From NCBI GenBank assembly GCA_024408015.1, contig JAKSVJ010000022.1:1-10213 (forward strand): a DNA stretch of 10,213 nucleotides. Direction: 5' to 3'. Below, piece by piece: positions 1-5,681 of the stretch. Both the position numbers and the translations under genes were made by a program. Source of the DNA: Clostridia bacterium (GTDB lineage Bacteria > Bacillota > Clostridia > Oscillospirales > CAG-272). The notes beneath the pieces were generated by a model. That model saw only the letters and a list, made by a program, of their open reading frames with translations, was not told the DNA's origin and ran no database searches. Within the stretch, counting starts at the first letter, position 1; each line of letters begins with the position of its first letter.

Positions 1-1413
1 AGTCCAACCATTCTTCTCACGATGAGGACAGTCAGTAGGAATTGAATGTAAGTTAGAAATTGTTGACCATCTGCAAAGATGTTGAACCTTATTCAAAAGT
101 TCATCAGAACATGAGAATAAACCGATATCACCTACATCAGTAGAAAGAGCTTCAGCTACAAAGTCAGAAAGTTGAGGTTCATAGCCTAAACCTTGAATAT
201 TAACATATTGGAAACCATGATAAACAAATATTGGATTCCAACATTCTTCATCATCACTTTTCTTTATATACTTATCTGTTTGGAAACCATGAGAACGAAT
301 AAATCCACCAATAGCTCCCATATCAAGCTCGCCACTTTCTTTAACAATATCACAATATCTCATTGTGATTTCAGTGCCAGCTTCTCCTCTAAATTTGAAT
401 CTACATCTACCAGCCATATTCTGTGGGAATACAACTGTCCAACCATTTTCACAAGCATATATTTTCGTAGGTTCAAACGTGTGAACAACTCTAATTGGCT
501 GCATTTCCATAGCCATAAGTGTTCCGCCTGGACTCTTCATTATTTTTGTTGATTCCCAATTAGAATCATCATAATCAGCTTCAGTCCAATTACCTAATTC
601 GAGTCTTGCATCGTAATGCTCGCCATTTCTGATACCATTAAATATGATAGGTCCTTTTGAACCTTTCCATGTAGTATCTGAATTTATTGTTTCAATAGTA
701 CCATCAGAATATTTAACTTTAAGTTCACAAATTAGTTTTGGCCAGTGACGCCATGTAGCAGCTCTTGTATTCCATGGGTCTTCAGCAAAACAGTTATACC
801 AACCATTACCAAGAACAACAGATAAAGCATTTGAACCAATATTCAAAGAATCAGTAACATCATAAGTAAGATACATTACATTTTTTGAAAAGTCTGTAAA
901 TGCTGGAGATAATTCATCATCACCAGTTTTTTTACCATTGACGTAACTATTAAAATAACCTAGACCACAAATTGTAAGATATGCTTCTGAAACTGTTTTT
1001 GATAAATCAAATGACTTACGCAAATAAACGCCGCCAAACGCATCACCTTCACGACGAACGTAATGTGATGTTATCCATTTACCAGACCAACGCTGATTAA
1101 GTTTACCTGTTACAAAATAACTAGATTCAGTCGCAACTTCGCCATTTTCAGAAGTAACTTCAACTGTCCAATAATACTTAGTGACAGGACTTAGTTGAGC
1201 ACCTTCGTAATGTATAAATAACTGTTGTTCACATTCAATAACACCAGTATCCCAAACAGGATTTGTCATATCAGCATTATCAGCAACAACAATACGATAA
1301 TTCTTTTGTTTATCTCCATTAATATCAGATTCAACTTTATAAGAAAATCTTGGAAGAGAATCAATTGTTAGAGGTTTTGATAAATAGTTTACAGTTAAAT
1401 CGAATAGTTTCAT
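1..1413 (-). CDS. Alpha-L-rhamnosidase, glycoside hydrolase family 78 (N-terminal 471 residues; 3' end outside window)
   Basis: The reading frame is open from the ATG at 1413-1411 to base 1 without a stop, giving 471 residues of a protein that usually has about 900-1,100. Family GH78 enzymes remove terminal alpha-L-rhamnose from plant glycans and glycosides by an inverting mechanism. Visible in order: a fibronectin-like N-terminus (about 1-105); the rhamnosidase N-terminal beta domain (about 110-290, with LGYFNSYVNGK at 151-161, LGNGWYN at 201-207 and GEHYDAR at 264-270); the concanavalin-like domain (about 305-415, QNMAGR and YHGFQYV); and the start of the (alpha/alpha)6 catalytic barrel with the hallmark PTDCPHREKNGWT at 459-471. 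D461 and E466 align with the acidic pair of that motif; the following conserved Asp lies just past the edge. No signal peptide is seen, so a cytoplasmic enzyme acting on imported oligosaccharides is likely. The start is supported by GGAG six bases upstream. Family assignment is firm; substrate is inferred. Confidence 0.95.
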   Translation of the reverse strand, partial: MKLFDLTVNYLSKPLTIDSLPRFSYKVESDINGDKQKNYRIVVADNADMTNPVWDTGVIECEQQLFIHYEGAQLSPVTKYYWTVEVTSENGEVATESSYFVTGKLNQRWSGKWITSHYVRREGDAFGGVYLRKSFDLSKTVSEAYLTICGLGYFNSYVNGKKTGDDELSPAFTDFSKNVMYLTYDVTDSLNIGSNALSVVLGNGWYNCFAEDPWNTRAATWRHWPKLICELKVKYSDGTIETINSDTTWKGSKGPIIFNGIRNGEHYDARLELGNWTEADYDDSNWESTKIMKSPGGTLMAMEMQPIRVVHTFEPTKIYACENGWTVVFPQNMAGRCRFKFRGEAGTEITMRYCDIVKESGELDMGAIGGFIRSHGFQTDKYIKKSDDEECWNPIFVYHGFQYVNIQGLGYEPQLSDFVAEALSTDVGDIGLFSCSDELLNKVQHLCRWSTISNLHSIPTDCPHREKNGWT

Positions 1414-1419
1414 AGAACA

Positions 1420-1423
1420 CTCC
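1420..1423 (-). promoter_or_regulatory. Ribosome binding site of the GH78 gene
   Basis: On the minus strand GGAG stands six bases before the ATG at 1413. It fixes the start of the partial rhamnosidase gene and gives a short leader of roughly 20 bases from the predicted promoter. Confidence 0.7.
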
Positions 1424-1441
1424 AAAAATTTTGCTAGTTAT

Positions 1442-1470
1442 ACTATATCATTAAATCATGATAAAATCAA
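1442..1470 (-). promoter_or_regulatory. Probable sigma-A promoter of the GH78 gene
   Basis: Reading the minus strand, TTGATT (-35, complement of 1465-1470) is followed after exactly 17 bases by TATAGT (-10, complement of 1442-1447). Transcription would start near 1435, about 20 bases before the start codon. The match is by eye and untested. Because this enzyme is accessory, a sugar-responsive regulator probably acts here, but no known operator is recognised. Confidence 0.6.
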
Positions 1471-1489
1471 CATTAGTGACATTAATATA

Positions 1490-1518
1490 TTGTTATGATT
1501 AAGTTAATGTGTTATAAT
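1490..1518 (+). promoter_or_regulatory. Probable sigma-A promoter of the ymdB-led gene block
   Basis: TTGTTA (1490-1495), a 17-base spacer and a perfect TATAAT (1513-1518) preceded by TG at 1510-1511, which makes an extended -10 element. Transcription would start near 1525, leaving a leader of about 24 bases. It is divergent from the rhamnosidase promoter; the two -35 elements are 19 bases apart. Confidence 0.75.
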
Positions 1519-1548
1519 TTTGACGAATAGAAAGATTGGTATTTATAT

Positions 1549-2325
1549 ATGAGCGAAACAAAAATATTACTACTAGGTGATGTAGTCGGACCAGAAGCGG
1601 CAAAATACTTAAACAAGAAACTTTGGAACCTAAGAAAAAATATTGGTATAGATTTTGTGGTTGCAAATGGCGAAAATTGCGCTAAAGGAAATGGAATTGA
1701 TGCAGAAAATGCAGATCTTTTATTAAGTGGCGGTTGTGATATATTAACAACAGGAAATCACGTATTTAAAAAGATAGAAGCAAAGAATTTACTTGAAGAT
1801 TCAAAAGATATTTTACGTCCTGCAAACTATCCATCAAGTGCTCCTGGTTTTGGATATGCTATAAAAAGCACAGGAAAATTAACGTATTTAGTTATAAATG
1901 TTTTAGGTACTGTTATGATGGATCCACTTGATAATCCTATAAGAACAATAGAAAACATCTTAAAGGAAACAAGTGGAAAATATGATGTTTCAATACTTGA
2001 TATTCATGCTGAAGCTACTTCAGAGAAAAATGCCATGGGACTATATTTTGATGGCAAAATTGATATAATCGTTGGAACTCATACACACATTCAAACGGCT
2101 GACGAAAGAATACTTCCAAATGGAACTGCATATATAACAGATCTTGGTATGTGTGGACCAATTAATTCCGTTTTGGGAGTAAAGCCAGAATGTATAATTG
2201 AAAAATTAAAGACAAATATGCCAGTTAGATTTGATATTTCAAATAATCCTATAGAAGCAAGAGGATTAATCGTTTGGCTTGATGCAAACAATAAGCCAAC
2301 AAGAGCAGATCGTTTAGTATTTTAA
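1549..2325 (+). CDS. ymdB: YmdB-family (TIGR00282-type) metallophosphoesterase
   Basis: A 258-residue cytoplasmic protein; B. subtilis YmdB is about 264. The family is a calcineurin-like di-metal phosphodiesterase, shown for YmdB to hydrolyse 2',3'-cyclic nucleotides and to affect biofilm and motility gene expression. Metal-ligand motifs are all present: GDVVG (D11), NGEN (E42, N43), TGNH (N70, H71), DIHAEATSEK (H153, E155) and GTHTH (H178, H180). After these comes the typical ITDLGMCGP stretch at 196-204. In many Firmicutes ymdB follows rny (RNase Y); here it is the first gene after a divergent promoter. The ribosome binding site is weak (AGAAAG at 1529-1534 is too far away), yet 1549 is the only start that keeps the first motif near the N-terminus. 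The next gene begins nine bases after the stop, so co-transcription is likely. Family assignment is firm; the physiological role here is inferred. Confidence 0.92.
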   Translation: MSETKILLLGDVVGPEAAKYLNKKLWNLRKNIGIDFVVANGENCAKGNGIDAENADLLLSGGCDILTTGNHVFKKIEAKNLLEDSKDILRPANYPSSAPGFGYAIKSTGKLTYLVINVLGTVMMDPLDNPIRTIENILKETSGKYDVSILDIHAEATSEKNAMGLYFDGKIDIIVGTHTHIQTADERILPNGTAYITDLGMCGPINSVLGVKPECIIEKLKTNMPVRFDISNNPIEARGLIVWLDANNKPTRADRLVF

Positions 2326-2330
2326 GGGGG
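2324..2330 (+). promoter_or_regulatory. Ribosome binding site overlapping the ymdB stop codon
   Basis: AAGGGGG begins inside the TAA stop of ymdB and lies four bases before the ATG at 2335. This arrangement suggests translational coupling of the two metallophosphoesterase genes. Confidence 0.6.
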
Positions 2331-2334
2331 ATTT

Positions 2335-3468
2335 ATGATAAAAATTTTACATACAGCGGATATTCATTTGGATTCACCTTTTTCTCTTTGTGATGTTAGA
2401 AAGGCAGCAGCAAGAAAGACAGAGCTTCGTGGAACCTTCACATCAATGATGATGTATGTTAGAACTGAAGGATATAACCTAGTTATTATTTCTGGTGACC
2501 TTTTTGATACAGGATATGCAACAACCGATACTTTAAATTTAGTGGTTGATGAGTTTTTAAAATGGCCTAATTGTAAATTTGTAATTGCACCAGGAAATCA
2601 TGATCCACTAACTGACAAAAGCCCATATAAAAAGGTTCAATTTCCAGATAATGTATACATTTTTTCTTCTGAAGATATTACAAAATTTAGTTTTGATGAC
2701 CTTGGAATAGACGTTTATGGATGGGCTTTTACAGATTCAGTTAAAACAACCAATCCGTTAAGAAAAGGAAAAATTAAACTTGATCCAAACAAATATAATA
2801 TTTTAGCAGCTCATGCTGAAATTACATATGGAGAAAGCGATTATTGTCCTGTTACAGAAAACGAACTTGGAATGTCAGGCTTTGATTATGTAGCCCTAGG
2901 ACATATACATCAAGGCGGAGAAATCAAGAAAATCGGCAATACTTTCTATGCATATAGCGGTTGTCTTGAAGGCAGATCTTTTGATGAATGTGGTCCAAAA
3001 GGTGCTATAGTTTTAAAATTTGAAGATATCAAAAATAAAAACGAAGTAAGATTTGGTCAAAAGAAATTTTCCAAACGCAGATACGAAAAATATGATGTTG
3101 ATGTATCTGGTCTCGAAAGAATTGAAGATGTATATGCAAGGGTTAGAGATGTTGTTATTTCTAATAAATGCGGAGAAGATACACTACTAAGAATTAAATT
3201 GGTTGGTGTAGTTTCTCCAAGATTTAAGATAGATACATCACAAATTAATAGTCAGAATCTTGGTGTATTCTACTTTGAAATAATAGATGCAACATCACCA
3301 CTTCTTGATTACGAAGAGTTAATGAATGATATTAGCATAAGAGGCACTTTCTTTAGAGAGTTATTGCCAAAATTAAAGAGTGATAATGAAGACGAGAGAA
3401 GAATAGCTGCGGAAGCATTAAGATATGGCCTATCCGCTCTCGAAGGAAATGATATTGTTGATTTCTAG
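2335..3468 (+). CDS. SbcD/Mre11-type metallophosphoesterase (YhaO-like DNA exonuclease)
   Basis: A 377-residue protein with all motifs of the Mre11/SbcD nuclease fold: TADIHLDSP (D9, H11), SGDLFD (D55), PGNHD (87-91, N88, H89), H160 in the LAAHAE motif, and LGHIH (188-192, H190, H192). SGCLEGRSFDE at 208-218 is characteristic of the YhaO branch. Known relatives are Mn-dependent nucleases that process DNA ends with an SMC-like ATPase (SbcC, Rad50 or YhaN). About 150 C-terminal residues would form the cap and partner-binding part; B. subtilis YhaO has about 408 residues. The expected yhaN-type ATPase gene is not next to it: an aminopeptidase follows after eleven bases. The start is set by the strong AAGGGGG and by the first metal motif lying at residues 7-15. 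Fold and metal site are certain; assignment as a DNA-repair nuclease rests on family. Confidence 0.9.
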   Translation: MIKILHTADIHLDSPFSLCDVRKAAARKTELRGTFTSMMMYVRTEGYNLVIISGDLFDTGYATTDTLNLVVDEFLKWPNCKFVIAPGNHDPLTDKSPYKKVQFPDNVYIFSSEDITKFSFDDLGIDVYGWAFTDSVKTTNPLRKGKIKLDPNKYNILAAHAEITYGESDYCPVTENELGMSGFDYVALGHIHQGGEIKKIGNTFYAYSGCLEGRSFDECGPKGAIVLKFEDIKNKNEVRFGQKKFSKRRYEKYDVDVSGLERIEDVYARVRDVVISNKCGEDTLLRIKLVGVVSPRFKIDTSQINSQNLGVFYFEIIDATSPLLDYEELMNDISIRGTFFRELLPKLKSDNEDERRIAAEALRYGLSALEGNDIVDF

Positions 3469-3479
3469 GGGAAAATATA

Positions 3480-4547
3480 ATGACAAGAGTTGAAAAATTA
3501 CAATTAGCAATGCCAGAAAATTTGGATGCTTTTATCTCAACAAATGAACAAACAAGACTATATTTATCAAAGTTTCGTTCATCTGATGGTACTGTATTTG
3601 TAACCAAGAAAAATGGCTATTTGTATACAGACTTTAGATACATAGAGGCGGCTGAAAAAGAGGCTGAGGGCGTAATAGTAACAATGCCACAGGGTAGAGT
3701 TTCTGAGTATATTAACAAAATCATTGTTGAAGAAAACATAAAGACTATTGGTTTTGAAGAAAAGAAAGTTACCGTTGCTGAATTAAATGCTTTGAGAAAA
3801 ACATACGACAATGTTGAGTTTGTTCCTGTTGGAAACCTAATTGTTGATTTATGTACAATTAAAGACAAACACGAAATGGATTTAATCATTAAGGCCCAAG
3901 AAATTGCTGACAAAGCATTTTCAGAACTATTAACTGTATTGAATCCAAACATGACAGAACTTGAAGTTGCAGCAGAGATTGAATATAGAATGAAAAAGAA
4001 TGGTGCGATAGGACCTAGTTTTGAAACCATAGCTGTTTCTGGAACAAATTCAAGCAAGCCACATGGTGTTCCTTGTAATGAAAAATTACAAAAAGGCTTT
4101 TTAACAATGGACTTCGGTGCATATTACGAGGGTTATTGTTCTGATATGACAAGAACTGTTTGTATTGGAAAAGCAGATGACGAAATTAAGAAACTTTACA
4201 ACACAGTTTTAAAAGCTCAAATGGCGGCCATTGATTTTGCAAAAATTGGTGTAAAGTGCGCAAGTGTTGATAAAGTTGCAAGAGACATTATAGATGACGC
4301 TGGATATAAAGGATGCTTTGGTCATAGCCTTGGTCACGGTGTAGGTCTGTATATACATGAAGAACCAAGATTTTCTCCTGGAGCCGGAAACATGATACTC
4401 AGTGTTGGGCATGTAGTTACTGTAGAACCGGGTATATATATCAAGGAAAAATATGGCTGTAGAATTGAAGATATGATAATTGCTACAGAAAATGGCGTAA
4501 TTGATATTTCTAAGAGTCCTAAAATGGATTTAATTGAGATTTATTAG
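3480..4547 (+). CDS. Xaa-Pro aminopeptidase / Xaa-Pro dipeptidase, peptidase family M24B
   Basis: A 355-residue cytoplasmic metallopeptidase that releases N-terminal residues preceding proline. The creatinase-like N-domain (about 1-125) is followed by the pita-bread catalytic domain (about 130-355). The five metal ligands are visible: D211 in MDFGAYYEGYCSDMTRT, D222 in the same motif, H286 in GHSLGHGVG, E316 in VTVEPGIY and E330 in GCRIEDM. H195 in KPHGVP is the usual substrate-binding histidine. Length fits the short Firmicutes type (PepP/PepQ/YqhT, about 350). GGGGA just after the TAG of the preceding gene supports the ATG at 3480. In many Firmicutes this gene directly precedes efp, as it does here; both relate to proline-containing sequences, though the benefit of the linkage is not established. 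Aminopeptidase versus dipeptidase specificity cannot be decided from the sequence. Confidence 0.93.
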   Translation: MTRVEKLQLAMPENLDAFISTNEQTRLYLSKFRSSDGTVFVTKKNGYLYTDFRYIEAAEKEAEGVIVTMPQGRVSEYINKIIVEENIKTIGFEEKKVTVAELNALRKTYDNVEFVPVGNLIVDLCTIKDKHEMDLIIKAQEIADKAFSELLTVLNPNMTELEVAAEIEYRMKKNGAIGPSFETIAVSGTNSSKPHGVPCNEKLQKGFLTMDFGAYYEGYCSDMTRTVCIGKADDEIKKLYNTVLKAQMAAIDFAKIGVKCASVDKVARDIIDDAGYKGCFGHSLGHGVGLYIHEEPRFSPGAGNMILSVGHVVTVEPGIYIKEKYGCRIEDMIIATENGVIDISKSPKMDLIEIY

Positions 4548-4587
4548 TAAAAACCCATTTTTGTAACAAACATGAAACAAAAATATC

Positions 4588-4616
4588 TTGAAATTTTCCA
4601 CAAAATATAGTAAAAT
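4588..4616 (+). promoter_or_regulatory. Probable sigma-A promoter of efp
   Basis: TTGAAA (4588-4593), a 17-base spacer and TAAAAT (4611-4616) lie in the 112-base gap before efp. Transcription would start about 35 bases before the start codon. No terminator is visible between the aminopeptidase gene and this point, so efp is probably served both by this promoter and by read-through. Confidence 0.6.
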
Positions 4617-4645
4617 AACTTGAATTTATAATAACAATTAACCAT

Positions 4646-4650
4646 GGAGG
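4646..4650 (+). promoter_or_regulatory. Ribosome binding site of efp
   Basis: GGAGG with nine bases to the ATG at 4660. The strong match and separate promoter fit a highly expressed translation factor. An ATG at 4644 just before it opens only a three-codon frame and is not a gene start. Confidence 0.7.
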
Positions 4651-4659
4651 ATTAATTAT

Positions 4660-5217
4660 ATGGTAATCGCAGGCGATTTTAAAAACGGTATCACCTTTGA
4701 AATGGACGGAAACGTAATGCAGGTAATTGAATTCCAGCATGTAAAACCAGGTAAAGGTGCAGCTTTCGTTAGAACAAAAATTCGTAACGTAATCACAGGT
4801 GCTGTTACAGAAACAACATTTAACCCAACTGATAAATTCCAGGATGCTATCATCGAACGTCATGACATGCAGTATAGCTACAATGATGGAGATCTATACT
4901 ACTTCATGGATATGGAAACATTCGAAATGACACCAGTTGGTAAAGACACACTTCCAGACAATTTCAAGTTTGTTAAGGAAGAAATGACATGTCGTCTTGT
5001 TTCATACAAAGGTAGTGTATTCTCAGTAGAACCACCTACATTTGTTGAACTTGAAGTTACACACACAGAACCAGGTGTAAGAGGTAACACAGCTCAGGGC
5101 ACAACAAAACCAGCTACAGTTGAAACAGGCGCTGAAGTTAAGGTTCCACTATTCATCGACAATGGTATGATCATTAAGATCGATACAAGAACAGGTGAAT
5201 ACCTCGGAAAAGCTTAA
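4660..5217 (+). CDS. efp: Elongation factor P
   Basis: A 185-residue protein that matches EF-P over its whole length. EF-P binds the ribosome between the P and E sites and relieves stalling at consecutive prolines. Domain I is the KOW-like N-domain (about 1-63), domains II and III are OB folds (about 68-127 and 130-185). The loop KPGKGAA at 29-35 carries K32, the position of the modified lysine (5-aminopentanolylated in B. subtilis, beta-lysylated at the equivalent K34 in E. coli). The C-terminal signature (FIDNGMIIKIDTRTGEYLGKA) is intact. All five glutamine codons are CAG, whereas the upstream aminopeptidase gene uses mostly CAA, which suggests high expression. It follows the M24 peptidase gene, the common Firmicutes order, and is followed after 21 bases by a small acidic protein gene. 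No modification-enzyme gene is seen in the window. Identification is secure. Confidence 0.98.
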   Translation: MVIAGDFKNGITFEMDGNVMQVIEFQHVKPGKGAAFVRTKIRNVITGAVTETTFNPTDKFQDAIIERHDMQYSYNDGDLYYFMDMETFEMTPVGKDTLPDNFKFVKEEMTCRLVSYKGSVFSVEPPTFVELEVTHTEPGVRGNTAQGTTKPATVETGAEVKVPLFIDNGMIIKIDTRTGEYLGKA

Positions 5218-5223
5218 TTTTGA

Positions 5224-5230
5224 AAGAGGA
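5224..5230 (+). promoter_or_regulatory. Ribosome binding site of the CD1247-like gene
   Basis: AAGAGGA eight bases before the ATG at 5239. It supports translation of this small gene from the efp transcript, since no room exists for a separate promoter in the 21-base gap. Confidence 0.6.
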
Positions 5231-5238
5231 ATTATATA

Positions 5239-5658
5239 ATGACAATTACAGAAAAAGTTGCATATATTAAAGGTCTTATTAAGGGTTTAGCTCTTGATGA
5301 AAAAGATCCACAGAACCAGGTAATTCTAGCTATTGCTGACGTTCTTGAAGATATTGCAGTAACAGTTAGTGACAATGACGAAAGAGTAGAATATCTCGAA
5401 GGTTATTGTGATGAACTCGACGATGATCTCGCTGAACTTGAAGACGTAGTTTATGACGACGTTGACGACGAAGACGATGAATGTTATGGTTGTCCTGGTT
5501 GCGATGGCGACGTTGACGACGATGAGGAAGAAACAATTTGCGTAGAATGTCCAAATTGTGGAGAAGTTGTATATCTTGATGAAGATTGCGATCTTGACCA
5601 CATTATTTGTGACAATTGCAAAGAAGAATTTTCTTGTAAACTTCCAGACGAAGACTAA
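5239..5658 (+). CDS. CD1247-like small acidic protein with C-terminal zinc ribbon
   Basis: A 139-residue protein of unknown function. Residues 1-45 (TEKVAYIKGLIKGLALDE..., with repeated hydrophobics) match what I know as the CD1247 N-terminal domain, widespread in Clostridia. Residues 46-80 are predicted helical or coiled coil, ending in an extremely acidic stretch (DDVDDEDDE at 73-81). Cysteines follow in pairs: C82, C85 and C88, then C101, C104 and C107, then C117, and C124, C127 and C133. CPNC (104-107) with CDNC (124-127) forms a typical four-cysteine zinc ribbon; the first cluster CYGCPGC may bind a second metal. No signal peptide or membrane segment. It sits between efp and a foldase-like lipoprotein gene with gaps of 21 and 23 bases, so it is probably in one transcript with them. 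A nucleic-acid or protein-binding adaptor is possible, but the strong negative charge argues against direct DNA binding. Function is not established. Confidence 0.85.
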   Translation: MTITEKVAYIKGLIKGLALDEKDPQNQVILAIADVLEDIAVTVSDNDERVEYLEGYCDELDDDLAELEDVVYDDVDDEDDECYGCPGCDGDVDDDEEETICVECPNCGEVVYLDEDCDLDHIICDNCKEEFSCKLPDED

Positions 5659-5666
5659 TTTCGATT

Positions 5667-5672
5667 GAAAGG
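5667..5672 (+). promoter_or_regulatory. Ribosome binding site of the lipoprotein gene
   Basis: GAAAGG nine bases before the ATG at 5682, in the 23-base gap after the acidic protein gene. It selects the start that yields a complete signal peptide. Confidence 0.5.
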
Positions 5673-5681
5673 TATATACTA

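Larger units (their letters stand above)
1414..1548. other. Divergent intergenic region with repeat elements
   Basis: This 135-base region separates the GH78 gene from ymdB and holds both promoters. It also carries ACATTA at 1470-1475, ACATTAA at 1479-1485 and its inverse TTAATGT at 1504-1510, which together flank the ymdB -35 element and touch the extended -10. ATCATGAT (within 1448-1464, the spacer of the rhamnosidase promoter) is a further short palindrome. No RNA gene is visible. Confidence 0.5.

Noticed and set aside
193..552. A 119-codon plus-strand open frame inside the rhamnosidase region
   Set aside because: It lies antisense to a continuous, clearly homologous GH78 frame; its product shows no domain and it has no credible ribosome binding site.
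3617..4057. A 146-codon minus-strand open frame opposite the aminopeptidase gene
   Set aside because: It overlaps entirely a conserved M24 domain in the other direction and its product has no recognisable motif.
4521..4561. Inverted repeat AAAATGG / CCATTTT around the aminopeptidase stop codon, a possible terminator
   Set aside because: The stem is only seven AT-rich pairs with a 27-base loop and partly inside the coding region; it is not followed by a proper T-run.
4644..4655. Short ATG-GAG-GAT-TAA frame over the efp ribosome binding site, a possible leader peptide
   Set aside because: Only three codons long, with no ribosome binding site of its own; the ATG falls by chance next to GGAGG.
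5326..5601. A 91-codon minus-strand open frame opposite the acidic protein gene
   Set aside because: It is a by-product of the GAC/GAT/GAA-rich codons on the plus strand, which rarely give stops on the complement; the product is low-complexity.
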